In this document: one piece after another, positions 45,965 through 56,156 of the stretch | How positions within the stretch are numbered: the first letter of the stretch is position 1 | Layout: each line of letters begins with the position of its first letter | Assembly (NCBI GenBank): GCA_963699085.1 | Contig: CAVOTH010000004.1 | Span: 1,426,001-1,490,000, forward strand | DNA: 64,000 nucleotides | Direction of reading: 5' to 3' | Origin: Bog-756 sp963699085 | Lineage (GTDB): Bacteria; Actinomycetota; Acidimicrobiia; Acidimicrobiales; RAAP-2 | The notes under the pieces: generated by a model | Database searches by the model: none | What the model saw: the letters and a program-made list of their open reading frames with translations, nothing else | Told to the model about the DNA's origin: nothing | Made by a program: the position numbers and the translations under genes

Positions 45965-46742
45965 ATGACCTCCCGTTCCCAGCCGCCCGTCGGCGCTCCC
46001 TGTTGGACCGATCTGTGGACGTCCGACGTGGACGGCAGCCGTCGTTTCTACGGCGAGATCTTCGGCTGGGAGGCCCAGGAGCCGAGCCCCGAATTCGGCG
46101 GTTACTTCATGTTCACACCGGGAGGGTGTCCCGGTGGCCGGAGGCATGGGTGACATGGGCGACATGCAGGCCGACAACTCGTGGAAGATCTATCTCGCCT
46201 GTGCCGACGCATCCGGCCATGACAGCCGCCGTCAAGGCCAACGGTGGGACGGTCCGGGTGGCTGTCGGCGCCGTGGCCGACCTCGGGAACCAGGCCATAC
46301 TGGCCGACCCGAGCGGGGCGGTCTTCGGTATCTGGGAACCGGTCACCTTTCCCGGCTTCACTGTGCTCGACGAGCCGGGAGCGCCCTCGTGGTTCGAACT
46401 CCATACCCCCTCCTACAGTGCCGCGCTCGACTTCTACTGGACCATGTTCGAGTGGCGGACCGAGGTCATATCGGACTCCGACGAGTTCCGCTACACCACC
46501 GTGGTCGACTCCGGCGGCACGCAATTGGCCGGGGTGATGGACGCTCAATGGCTGCCCAGAGCGCGACCGGGAGTTGGACAACCTACTGGGAGACGGCCGA
46601 CGTGGATGCCACCGCGGCTGACGTGGCGCGCCTCGGTGGCACGATCGTCGACGGACCCACCGACACTCCCTACGGCCGTATGGCGACAGTCACCGACCCG
46701 AACGGCGCTGAGTTCCGACTGCGCACCGGCCCGACCGGCTGA
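45965..46742 (+). CDS. VOC/glyoxalase-family protein, two domains, three frameshifts
   Basis: The ATG at 45965 lies 7 nt after the DUF4232 stop. Reading across frames gives two VOC domains: PCWTDLWTSDVDGSRRFYGE, FGWEAQEPSPEFGGYFMF / MGDMQADNSWKIYLACAD / MTAAVKANGGTVRVAV, AILADPSGAVFGIWEP, then PSWFELHTPSYSAALDFYWT / TTYWETADVDATAADVARL, TVTDPNGAEFRLRTGP. Breaks fall near 46125, 46205 and 46555. The corrected length is ~258 aa. It resembles glyoxalase/bleomycin-resistance-type proteins. Either it is a pseudogene or the sequence has three errors. Confidence 0.7.
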
Positions 46743-46778
46743 ACTGGCCAGCTGACCGGGGCAGCACCGCGCCTGGCG

Positions 46779-47770
46779 TCAGCCCTCGGGGCGCTCCCCC
46801 ACGATGCTGGCCCGCTCCATCACCCTGCGCTGGGGCCAGTAGTCACTGGCGGCGTAGTGCTGCACGGCCCGGTTGTCCCAGAAGACGACCGAGTGCTCGC
46901 TCCAGGCGAACCGGCATTGATACTCGACAGTCTCAGCCTGGGCCGCGAGGTGGCCGATCAATCGGTCGCTCTCGTCCCGGTCCAGTCCGACGATGTGATC
47001 GGTGAAGAACCGGTTGACATAGAGGATGCGGCGACCGGTAACAGGGTGGACCCGGACCACCGGGTGCTCCACCGGCGGAAACTGCGCCCGCATCGCCACC
47101 CTGTCTTCAGCCTTGACCGCGTGACCGAAGACCTTCGAGTAGTCGTGGATGGCCTGCAATCCGTCGATACGGGTTCTGAGTTCCTCATCGAGCCCGTCGT
47201 AGGCGGCGCACATGTCGGCGAACAGGGTGTCTCCACCGACCGGTGGTACCTCGACGGCATGGAGCACGGCCCCCATGGACGGGAACTCGCGCCACGACAC
47301 ATCGGAGTGCCACCCATTCTCGTAGCCCCCCACCGTGGCCTCTTTTTCGAAGCGGACGAGTTCGGGCTGGTCGGGATTTGCCGGGATGAACGGGTGGACC
47401 TCGAGACTCGCCGAACCGCTGGGCGAAGGAGACATGCTGGGCCGGAGTCAACGGCTGATCCCTGAAGAACAGCACCTTGAACTCATGGAGGCACCGGGTG
47501 AGCTCATCGATGATCTCATCGTCGAGGGGACCACCGAGGTCGATACCGTCGACCTCGGCCCCGATGGTGGCGCCGACTTGGCGAACGTCGGAACTGATCG
47601 AATCGCAGTCGGGACAGCCGGTCGCGCTCGGCGGCCAGGTGGGAGACCGGGCCGACCGTGACTCCCCAGGGTTCCAGGGTCATCCGCCGCACTCCGAGGC
47701 CGGAGGCCGGGTCCCGCCGAGGCGTCTCGGGGGTGGACGGCTCGACCAGCCGTTCCGGGGACGTGGTCAT
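46779..47770 (-). CDS. TauD/TfdA-type dioxygenase, two frameshifts
   Basis: The ATG at 47770 has GGGAGGG upstream. Reading across two breaks (near 47610 and 47415) gives ~329 aa: LEPWGVTVGPVSHLAAERDR / GATIGAEVDGIDLGGPLDDE, VLFFRDQPLTPAQHVSFAQR / SLEVHPFIPANPDQPEL, WHSDVSWREFPSMGAVLHAV with the HxD iron ligands. Then comes VYRF-type VNRFFTDHIVGL and WDNRAVQHYAASDY with the distal His. Family: Fe(II)/2-oxoglutarate-dependent oxygenases such as taurine dioxygenase. The substrate is not predictable. Confidence 0.8.
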
Positions 47771-47965
47771 CGGGTTCCCTCCCTTGGCGGAGGCGATCGC
47801 CGTACGTCGGCGACCGCCCTTGCGCTCCACGCTATCCATCGAACGATCGTCCGGTCGGCTGGCGAGGCGGAGTCCGGCTTGCGGCACCACTTCGCGAGAG
47901 GCCATCCTGCGAAGTGCCCACCGTCCGGGTCGACGGTGCATCCGACCACGAGCCACGGAGCCCCC

Positions 47966-49147
47966 ATGTACGACATCCCCGCCTTCGGCAACCACCTGCC
48001 GGTAAAGGTCCGCTTCGGCCCTGGCGTGGCCGACACCCTCCCCGATGTGCTCGTCGAGCTCGGTGCCACCCGGGTGTTCCTGATGGTCGACGAGGGGATC
48101 GAGCAGCACAATCCCGCCGTCGCCAAGCTGCTCGACGATCTCATCGACCGGACGCGGACTCGCCGTCACCCGGTTCGACAAACCGGCGGCCGAACCGACC
48201 ATCGCCATGGTGGATGCCGCCACCGCGCGCGCTGGTGGCCTCAGGGGCGACCGCGCTGGTGGCCATCGGCGGAGGGTCGGTGATCGACACGGCCAAAGCG
48301 GCCCGCCTGTGCGGACAGCTCGGCCTGACCTTCGCCGAGTTCCTGACCACACAGCCGGGCTTCCCGGTTCCCGAGGTGGCGCTCGTGGCCGTGCCCACCA
48401 GTGCCGGGACCGGCTCCGAGGTGTCCGGTGGCTCCGTGGTGTCCGACCCCGAAGCCGGCCGCAAGAACGGCATCGCCAACGCCAACCTCCGCGCCCAGTA
48501 CGCGTTGGTCGACCCACTCCTCACCCACTCCATGCCGCCCACCATGACGGCCAACACCGGGATCGACGCCCTCGCCCAGGCCATCGCGGCTGTCGTGGCC
48601 AAAGTGCGCACCCCCATCGGCGACGGCATCGCGCTCGAAGCCATCCGGATGATGACGCCCGCGCTGGTGGCCGCCTACCGGGACGGCGATGATGCCCGGG
48701 CCCGGGAGGGAATGTCCTGCGGGTCGATGATGGCCGGACTGGCCATGAACATCTCCGACTGCACCGCGGAGCACTCTCTCGGCCAGGCCATCGGCGGGAT
48801 CCGCCACGTCCCCCACGGCCTTACCATCGGCCTCGTCCTGGCCGAGACGTTGGAGCGTGAGCGCGCCCACGTGCCCGGTCTGCTCGAGCGGGTGGCCGAC
48901 GCCATGGGCGAGCCGGACGACGGATCAGGGGACGGGAGCAGGGCCGTGCGGGCCGTGCGGCGCATCTCTGGCCGAGCTGGACTTCCCGGTCCTGTCGAGC
49001 CTCGACTTCACCGAGGACGACCTCGACCAGCTCGCCGACCTGGCGCTCGCCGACTACTTCATCACCATGTCCCCGGAGCCGTGGAGCAAGGACGAGGTCG
49101 TGACGGCCTTCGCCTCGGCGCTCCGTCTGGAGAACCGCGCCGCCTGA
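47966..49147 (+). CDS. Iron-containing alcohol dehydrogenase family, three frameshifts
   Basis: The ATG at 47966 begins MYDIPAFGNHLPVKVRFGPG, then GATRVFLMVDEGIEQHNPAV / AVTRFDKPAAEPTIAMVDAA / LVASGATALVAIGGGSVIDT, the GGGSxxD NAD-binding motif. Next come VPTSAGTGSEVSGGSVVSDP, HSMPPTMTANTGIDALAQAI and AEHSLGQAIGGIRHVPHGLT, with the metal-binding His residues of family III dehydrogenases. Breaks lie near 48155, 48225 and 48945. The corrected length is ~393 aa. It probably oxidises an alcohol or reduces an aldehyde. Confidence 0.82.
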
Positions 49148-49544
49148 CCATCCACCGGGGTTGCGGCCGGTTTCGCCCGGAGCCACAGATCTGCGACACG
49201 AAGATCGGCGTGGCGAAGATCGGCGTGGCGAGTCCATGAGGTCCTCGCGGCCCGTCGCCATCGCGTTCAGCGGAATTCACAGAACTGACACCTGGGTCCA
49301 AGAGCACCACGAAAAGTGGTCGCTCACCTACCTGATGCGACTGCACCCACGGAACCTTTGCCGACAATGACCGAGCGCCGAACGGGATAGGTGACGATCC
49401 CTCATCGTGCATTCGACGAACTGAAACGATTCGAGTCCATCGGTCGTTCTATGTTGTGCGCCTGGTTGGGCGGCGCCCGTGGATTCCGGTCGGACCCGAC
49501 CCAGTGACCGGAGTTGCCGAGGTTCGCATAACAAAGGAGAAAGA
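49148..49544. other. Intergenic region, 15-bp tandem duplication at 49201-49230
   Basis: No gene is seen over about 400 bp. AAGATCGGCGTGGCG occurs twice in tandem at 49201-49215 and 49216-49230. An AAAGGAG ribosome site for the next gene is at 49534-49540. Confidence 0.5.
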
Positions 49545-50437
49545 ATGTCCATAGGGAAGCGAGCAGCACTCGTCATGGCAGTCGGACTGGCGGTGCTCGG
49601 TGTCGGCACCATCGGTACCGCGGGGGTGGCATCCGCCACGAGGTCCTTGGCCCCGACCGTCAGATCAATATCCCCCGAATATGGTCCGGTCGCCGGTGGC
49701 ACGACGGTCGTGATCAACGGGAAGAACCTCGGAGGAGTCACCGGCGTCGCGTTCGGCGGCACGCCGTCTCCTCTGGTCACGCCGGTGTCCCAGAACTCGG
49801 TTCGCGCCGAATCTCCTGCTGGAACCGGTACCGTGGACATCACGGTCACCAATGCGTCCGGCACGAGTCTCCCGGTGGTCGCCGACGAATTCACCTACGT
49901 CACGACGCCATCGATCCAGAAGATCAATCCCGGCGGCGGTAGCACGCTCGGTGGCAACCGCGTGACCATCACGGGGGCCGGATTCACCGGGGTCACCGCG
50001 GTGTCTTTCGGATCGGTTGCGGCCACGAGCATTACCTTTGAATCCGACCAGGAGATCGTCGCCATCTCGCCGGCGGAGTCGGCAGGAAAGGTGGCAATTT
50101 CCGTCACCTCTACGACCGGTACGACTCCCGCTGATCCAGTGGACATCTACAACTATTCGTTGGATGTCCCGATTGTGACGTCGGTCGCACCCGATTTCGG
50201 ACCCGCGACCGGTGGCACCACGGTGACCATCAGCGGGAAGCGATTCAGCAAGGTTGTCGGCGGTGGACTTCGGTTCGACACCTGCGACCAGCTACACGGT
50301 GGCAAAAGACAAGAAGTCGATCACGGCCGTGTCCCCTGCCGGTGCAGGGACCGTGGATGTGAGTGTGACCAACGCTTCCGGACAGAGCCACGTCGGTAGC
50401 CAGGTCGATCGAATTCAACTACCAGCCCGCCAGCTGA
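49545..50437 (+). CDS. Exported IPT/TIG-repeat protein, two frameshifts
   Basis: The ATG at 49545 has AAAGGAG upstream. A signal peptide (AALVMAVGLAVLGVGTIGTA) is followed by three IPT/TIG Ig-like repeats: VRSISPEYGPVAGGTTVVIN, then IQKINPGGGSTLGGNRVTIT, and VTSVAPDFGPATGGTTVTIS, each with an FGG/FGS segment. Breaks near 50255 and 50390 interrupt the third repeat; the natural end reads IEFNYQPAS with TGA at 50435-50437 (~297 aa). TIG repeats are structural or glycan-binding modules of surface proteins; no enzyme domain is present. Confidence 0.8.
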
Positions 50438-50555
50438 CTTCCGAAAAGATCCGCTCCCACTTTCTGTCCGTCGGCTCCAGGCTTCGGGCCTGAGCCGACG
50501 GGCAGAGTGGTCCAATCAAGTGTCGGAACACCGCCGACGTCGACCGATCGTCTGG

Positions 50556-51536
50556 TCAGCGCTCAATCAGCCGCATCTGCTCGGCGTTGTGATGGTCGCC
50601 GGCTGGTGGGGTGATCGCCCCCAGGCGGTCGAGTTGCTCCGGAGTGAGTTGGACGTCCTCCGCACCGACGTTCTCCTCGACCCGGGATACCCGCTTGGTG
50701 CCGGGGATCGGGACGATGTCGTCGCCCTGGGCCAGTAACCACGCCAGGGAGACCTGGCCCGGCGTGCATCCGACCTCCTCGGCGATGGATCGAACCTCTT
50801 CGGCGCTGGACAGATTGTGCTGGAAGTTCTGCTCCGGTGAAGCGCGGGTTCTTCCTGCGGAAGTCCGAATCGGCCAGGTCAGTCGTCGACCGGACCGTCC
50901 CGGTCAGCATCCCCCGGCCCAGAGGGCGAATAGGCCACCAGCCCGATGCCCAACTCCCGCAGGACGGGGAGTGCCCTCGCCTTCAGGGTCCCGTGTCCAC
51001 AGTGAGTACTCGGTCTGCAGCGCCGTGATCGGATGGATGGCGTGGGCTCGACGGATGGTGTCCGGGCCGGCCTCGGAAAGCCCGATGTGGCGGATCTTCC
51101 CTTCGGCAACCAGCTCGGCGAGCGCCCCCACGGTTTCCTCGATGGGCACCTTCGGGTCGACCCGGTGCTGGTAGTAGAGGTCGATGTGGTCGACGCCGAG
51201 CCTCTGCAACGAGCCCTCGAGGGCGGTGCGGATGTTCGCCGGTGAGCTGTCGAGGTTGCCGGGTCCATCACCCGCATGGGAGACCATCCCGAACTTGGTG
51301 GCAAGGACAACCTGGTCGCGCCGGCCGCTGATGGCCTGGCCGACGAGTTCTTCGTTTCGATACGGCCCGTAGATCTCCGCCGTGTCGATCAGGGTCACCC
51401 CGAGCTCGAGCGCCCGGTGGATGGTGCGGATGGACTCGGCGTCGTCCTCGCCGGCTCCGGTGTAGGCGGTGGACATGCCCATCGTCCCGAGGCCGATGCG
51501 GGCCACCTCGAGGTCTCCCAATCGGATGTGCATCAT
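50556..51536 (-). CDS. Aldo/keto reductase, three frameshifts
   Basis: The ATG at 51536 has AAAGGAG upstream. Reading across breaks near 50975, 50930 and 50842 gives ~325 aa with the AKR signature: ARIGLGTMGMSTAYTG, LELGVTLIDTAEIYGPYRNE (Asp and Tyr), VVLATKFGM (Lys) and IDLYYQHRVDPKVPIEE (His). Then come GIGLVAYSP / GRGMLTGTVRSTTD / EEVGCTPGQVSLAWLLAQ and IVPIPGTKRVSRVEENVG. It resembles plant auxin-induced-type AKRs. It lies downstream of the TetR gene on the same strand and may belong to its regulon. Confidence 0.8.
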
Positions 51537-51612
51537 GATCGTTCGGCTCCTTTCTGAGCATCCTCCGGCAACGGATATCGCCGATCGGAGCGAGACCTGG
51601 AAATGGTAAAGC

Positions 51613-52232
51613 TCAAAGGTCTGATCGGAATGTGCCGATCAAGGCGAGTGCACCGTCGAGCGCCCAACGAAGGGCCAGGGGGTCACGCCTGGCCTGGGTG
51701 AGGGCGAGGCCGCCTTGCAGGCTGGCCAGGGTGGAGGCGGCCAACCAATCGGCATCGCAGTCCGGATCGAAGCTCGCCACGGCGACCATGGCGAGCAGAC
51801 CGGATCGGATCGGAGGCCTCCCAACGATCGAACCCGGAAGCCAGCACGACCGAATATCTGTCATCGCGTTCGCCGACCTGTGCCAGCAGATTGGCGATTG
51901 GACAACCGCCACGCCCGTCAAGTTGCACCTGGAGGTCGACCAGAGCGTCGGTCCATCGCACCAGGCCGGCCCATGAGTCGAGCCCGGCGAAGAGATCGCA
52001 TTGGCCGTCGAGGACGGCGTCATTTGTTGCATCCGGCGACAGATCGCAAAAGATCGGCCTTGTCGTCGAAGTAGTGGTAGAGCTGGCTGCGGGATGCGGA
52101 CGCCCGGGCACCCACGTCATCCAAGCTGGCCCCGAGTGCGCCCTTCTCCGCCACCACGTCGGCGGCGGCGGTGACGATGCGCTTTCGGGTCTGGCGTCCC
52201 TTTGCGGTGGTCGGTGCTGCCCCATGCCACAA
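51613..52232 (-). CDS. TetR-family regulator, two frameshifts
   Basis: The first ~70 residues form a TetR DNA-binding domain (GRQTRKRIVTAAADVVAEKG, ALGASLDDVGARASASRSQL, YHYFDDKADLLRSV). The rest continues across breaks near 52038 and 51815 (WTDALVDLQVQLDGRGGCPI, LLAQVGE; then GLLAMVAVASFDPDCDADWL, LRWALDGALALIGTFRSDL). The corrected length is ~205 aa. It is divergent from a peroxiredoxin gene, with two matching palindromes in between, and lies upstream of an aldo/keto reductase. It probably represses both sides in response to a reactive compound. Confidence 0.8.
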
Positions 52233-52244
52233 GTATCTCGTTTA

Positions 52245-52300
52245 TGGACTTGACAGTCCAGTCTTACGCGTGCTCGGATGGGAATGGACCAGCTGGTCCA
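52245..52300. promoter_or_regulatory. Two matching palindromes, probable TetR operators
   Basis: TGGACTTGACAGTCCA (52245-52260) and TGGACCAGCTGGTCCA (52285-52300) share the pattern TGGACY-N4-RGTCCA, 40 bp centre to centre. Both lie in the 101-bp gap between the divergent TetR and peroxiredoxin genes. The first contains TTGACA, a consensus -35 on the plus strand, so binding would block that promoter. Confidence 0.7.
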
Positions 52301-52333
52301 GTACCACCCACGAAGCCAACTCCGGGAGGACCG

Positions 52334-52995
52334 ATGACCGTCACCATCCATGAGCAGTCCCAACAGCTCAAGGCGGCGCCGCAGAACGACTGCCGGCCGA
52401 CGTGGTCGAGGCCTTCGACCGGAGCATCCGGGACCTTGTGGACCAGGGGATCCCGACAGACACGATCAAGGTCGGTGACCGCCTGGATTCGTTCACCCTG
52501 AGCGATGCCACGTGGGACGCCGGTCGGGCTGGACCAACTCGTCGAGGAGGGTCCGGTGGTCGTCGTGTTCTACCGGGGTGGCTGGTGCCCGTACTGCAAC
52601 CTCGCACTCGGACCTACCAACGTGAGCTGTTGCCCGAGCTGGCTGCCTTTGGGGCCCAGTTGGTGGCGATCAGCCCCCAGTCCCCTGATCAGTCACTCTC
52701 CACGGTGGAGAAGGCGGAGCTCGACTTCACGGTGCTCTCCGACCCGGGCAACCGCGTGGCTCGGTCCATCGGCATCGTCTTCCAACAGTCCGGGGAAGTG
52801 CTCGAAGCCCAACGCAAGCTGGGGCTCGACCTGGCGCAGGTGAATGCGGAGGGATCCACTCAGCTTCCGAGGCCCACCGTGCTCATCGTGGACAAGGACC
52901 GCACGGTCCGCTTCGTAGATGTCCAGCCTGACTACACCGCCCGGACCGAGGTCGCGGACATACTGGCCGGACTCATCGACGTGACGGCACCATGA
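52334..52995 (+). CDS. Peroxiredoxin-like AhpC/TSA family protein, three frameshifts
   Basis: The ATG at 52334 has GGGAGGA upstream. Reading across breaks near 52390, 52514 and 52607 gives ~219 aa: ADVVEAFDRSIRDLVDQGIP, VGDRLDSFTLSDATGTPVGL, and VVVFYRGGWCPYCNLAL with two Cys in a WCPYC active site. Then come TYQRELLPELAAFGAQLVAI, SPQSPDQSLSTVEKAELDF and TVLIVDKDRTVRFVDVQPDY. The family reduces peroxides or other thiol targets. With the divergent TetR gene and its operators, it looks like an inducible stress response. Confidence 0.8.
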
Positions 52996-53071
52996 GCATC
53001 GTCATCGCTCGTCCGATTCGGCCAGGGCCTTCCGTCGCCCAGATGCAGGTTCGTGTGCGCACGCTGGATTG

Positions 53072-53842
53072 TCAGAACCGCGGCTTGATGATCACTCCCA
53101 GCTTGTCGCTCATGATGACCGGCTCCAAGCCCTTGGTCTTCGTGAATTCCATGAAGGCCCCATAAGCGCCCTCCCATATGCCACCCTGCTTGCAGTCATC
53201 GATGACGATGACTCCGCCCGGAGACACGAGGTCGTAGATGGCATCGAGGGCCAACAGAACTGGCCGGTGCAGGTCGACGTCGATCAGTACCATCCGAAAT
53301 GGCGAGATCTTCTCGTAGTCAAATGTGGTGGCATCCGCCTGGAAGGACGTGACCCGCTTGACGCCGTTCCGCCGCATGGTCCGATCGAACCTGGCTTTGC
53401 TGTTGCCACGAAACACTGAGTAGTACAACGAGTCACGCCCCAGCTCATGCTCGCTTTCGAGGTCACGGCTGGTGAAGCCACTGAAGGTGTCAATTGCGTA
53501 GTAATCGACACCCAAGCCGAGTGAGTCGATGTGACGATTGAGAAACACGGTCGTCCTTCCCCACGCACAACCCACTTCTAGGATCGAACCAGGGACTTCA
53601 GCAACATCGGTGATCTGCTCACAGAAGAATGCGAGCTGTGCCGGCGAGAACATATAGCGATACCGGTAGTCGAAGAGGTCGCCGACAATTGGAATCTGAA
53701 ATGCGACTTGCTTCATTCCAAAGTAGAGATCCCTGATCAACGGCGTCCGGTATACGAGCCACTTTGTCCGCTGGCGCAATGCCGAGATGACGTGTTCCCA
53801 GCCTCCTTCCCGAATCCGGGTCATGCGCTCAACATTCTTCAT
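53072..53842 (-). CDS. SAM-dependent methyltransferase (class I, TylF-like)
   Basis: The 256-residue protein has GSILEVGCAWGRTTVFLNRH (SAM-binding motif I), VDYYAIDTFSGFTSRDLESE, FRMVLIDVDLHRPVLLALDA and LVSPGGVIVIDDCKQGG, the last giving a metal- or substrate-binding Asp pair. This fits the TylF/CmcI-type group that O-methylates sugars or small molecules. Its base composition is visibly lower in GC and its codons less biased than those of its neighbours. It lies next to a tRNA gene and is unbroken among frameshifted genes. It was probably acquired horizontally. Confidence 0.8.
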   Translation of the reverse strand: MKNVERMTRIREGGWEHVISALRQRTKWLVYRTPLIRDLYFGMKQVAFQIPIVGDLFDYRYRYMFSPAQLAFFCEQITDVAEVPGSILEVGCAWGRTTVFLNRHIDSLGLGVDYYAIDTFSGFTSRDLESEHELGRDSLYYSVFRGNSKARFDRTMRRNGVKRVTSFQADATTFDYEKISPFRMVLIDVDLHRPVLLALDAIYDLVSPGGVIVIDDCKQGGIWEGAYGAFMEFTKTKGLEPVIMSDKLGVIIKPRF

Positions 53843-54020
53843 GCGCTCAAGCTAGTGGTTGTCCGTCGCGGCATTGACGGAAGCCGATGAGGCCCCCACC
53901 CGAGTGACCTCGGCGATGCTGTCTTCAGCAGGCTTTGGCCACAGGAACGGTGCCGTCGTTTTCAGTGTTGTGACCGGTGGCCTTGAAATGTGGTCCACTG
54001 AATGGGTTCAGCGCGAAACG

Positions 54021-54094
54021 TGGGGACGGAGGGATTCGAACCCTCACTTGGGGCGGTTTAAGCGCCCTGCCTCTGCCAGTTGGGCTACGTCCCC
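54021..54094 (-). tRNA. tRNA with UAA anticodon (Leu by code), class I shape
   Basis: The 74-nt gene folds as a full cloverleaf on the minus strand: acceptor GGGGACG/CGTCCCC, D-arm with AACTGG, anticodon stem GGGCG/CGCCC with loop CTTAAAC (anticodon TAA, 54060-54058), a 5-nt variable loop CAAGT and T-arm GAGGG-TTCGAAT-CCCTC. The discriminator is A, and CCA is not encoded. By anticodon it would read UUA (Leu), but bacterial tRNA-Leu normally has a long variable arm, absent here. It may be a leucine tRNA of unusual shape, a tRNA charged with another amino acid, or a non-canonical tRNA. Confidence 0.85.
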
Positions 54095-54209
54095 GTGGAC
54101 TCCCAGACTGTAGGTCGCCATCCCCGGCAGTCACCGCCTCATAGCGTCGACGGACCTGTTCATCCATCGGGCTGACCCGCTCGGCTGACCGTCGCGGTCA
54201 ATCCACTGG

Positions 54210-55822
54210 TCAGCCCTTTCGGTGGCCGAGATGATCCCCGGCGACGGCGTCGACCGCCAACAGTTCCGCCTCCCGCGGCGAGTCGACCTGGTGAACCATG
54301 CCGACCGCATTCGGCCACGGCCCGAGCACCGTCGTCGGCCGACGGTCCGGATCCCACTGCGGCCAGGGCACCGACCCAACCCCTGGCAGAGCGCACGAGG
54401 GCACGCCCGTCCGGGCGAACGACGTCCAGGATCCCCGCATCGCCGCGGACAACTCGAAGGCGTCCTCGCCGCCGCCCGAGAACCCCTGCACCATCGGGTT
54501 CTGTACGGTCCCGAAGACGAACGGGATCTCGAGGGCGTGGCACGAGCCGAGCGCTCCGTCGAACGCCGGGGACTCCCAGGTGAACAGGTAGGTATAGGTG
54601 CCGACACCAGGATCGGCAGCCGCAGCGTGGGCGTCGGCGAACCGGACGCTACCCACCCGGAACACGAACTCGGTGGCGATCGCCGTCCACAGGTCGCGCG
54701 GCCCGGTCAACTCGCCACGCCCCGCCCGCGCCGACCGGACGGCGGCGATCACCCCGTCCACCGATGCCGGGTCCGGACTGACCCGCCGCATCCAGCGACG
54801 GAGTCCGCCGTCATCGAGCGCCATGAGCTTCGGGCTACCGAGGGCGAAGAGTGCCGATTCGTCCCGGGTGGTCCCGATCAGCAGCGGGACGTCGGCCGCG
54901 CTCCCCATGGCCACGGCGTCGAGCGGAGGCCGGGACAGGAGCCCGCCGTCCACTACCGGGGTCATGAGAAGTCCGGCAGAACTGCCGCCATCCACCTCGG
55001 CGAACTCGGCAGCCGCTGTCACCAGTTGGTCAGCCGTCACTTGTCCAAGAGCGGACCGGGTGCAGGCCACGCCGATGTGGGCGGCTATCCGCTCGGTTCG
55101 CTCGGCAGCCATGTCGCCGGTTGTCGTGTACGGGCGGCCCGCTCTCCACGATGGCCCGGTGGAACAGTCCGGCGGCGGCGGGCGCGGACAGGAGCGACGG
55201 CCACACTCATCCCGCCAGCCGACTCGCCGAAGAGTGTGACGTTTCCGGGGTCGCCGCCGAAGTCGGCGATGTGATCGCGGACCCACGCCAGGGCGGCCAC
55301 CTGATCGGCCAGGCCCCAATTGCCGTTGCCGGTCCATGCTTGCCCGTCGAGCCATGTTCCACCCGGCTCGACGAAGGTGGGATGGCTGAGGAACCCGAGC
55401 AATCCGAGCCGGTAGTTGATGGTGACAACGACGACGTCGTCCTCGCGGGCCAACAGGCCGCCCCGGTAGAGTCCGCCCGACCCCGAGCCGGTCATGAACG
55501 AGCCGCCGTGGATCCATACCATGACCGGCCGGCGCCCGCCGTCGAGTCCGGGGGTCCAGATGTTGAGGTTGAGGCAGTCCTCGTCCTGCACCTGGGGAGT
55601 ACCCCCGAGCGCCTGCTCGAGCATCCCGACGGACTGCGGGGCGATCGGTCCGAACCGATCGCAGCTGCGGACTCCTGTCCATGACTCGGGGGGTGTCGGA
55701 GGACGCCAACGCCCAGCTCCGGCCGCGGATCCGGCGAACGGCACCCCCGAGAACGTCCACACTCCGTCGCGTTCGACGCCTCGGATTCGCCCGCCACGAA
55801 CCTCGACCACCCCGTGCTCCAC
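54210..55822 (-). CDS. Type B carboxylesterase, two frameshifts
   Basis: The GTG start at 55822 follows GGAGG. The protein (~536 aa after correction) has WTFSGVPFAGSAAGAGRWRP, QDEDCLNLNIWTPGLDGG, VMVWIHGGSFMTGSGSGGLY (oxyanion hole), and DFGGDPGNVTLFGESAGGMS with the nucleophile Ser. After breaks near 55200 and 55135 it continues VPLLIGTTRDESALFALGSP (the Glu/Asp region) and GSCHALEIPFVFGTVQNP with the catalytic His. It hydrolyses carboxylic esters; the p-nitrobenzyl-esterase type is the nearest. No signal peptide is visible, so it is probably cytoplasmic. Confidence 0.85.
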
Positions 55823-56156
55823 AGCGCCCTCCAGTTTGTCGACGATCGTGCCGATGTCTCTGGCAACTTAACCAGGAGCAAGTGTGTCCGACCCCTCCGG
55901 GCGGTCGCAGCACGGCAGACAACGCATGACACCATTTCGACACCCTGCGGCAACCTGCGGGTCACCTGTGAGGAATTCCCTGATGAACTGCTCTTTTTTC
56001 GGTGCCCCGCCATTGTCTCCACCCGTCCCGGGCGGTACCGTTCGCAGGTGGCATCGTTGAGCCCCCTTACACACGCCAGTGAGCGGCGCGCTCCGGTTAC
56101 GGGCCTGCCCGGGCAAGACCTGGTCGGTTCGGTGCGCACGCCACGTCGCCGGGCCA
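55823..56156. other. Divergent intergenic region, no gene seen
   Basis: About 330 bp between the esterase (minus) and NlpC/P60 (plus) genes. I looked for a c-di-AMP (ydaO) riboswitch, common ahead of such hydrolases, and did not find its conserved sequences. A CTTTTTT run lies near 55990. Confidence 0.5.

Noticed and set aside
55990..56156. c-di-AMP (ydaO) riboswitch ahead of NlpC/P60
   Set aside because: None of the conserved sequence blocks are present.
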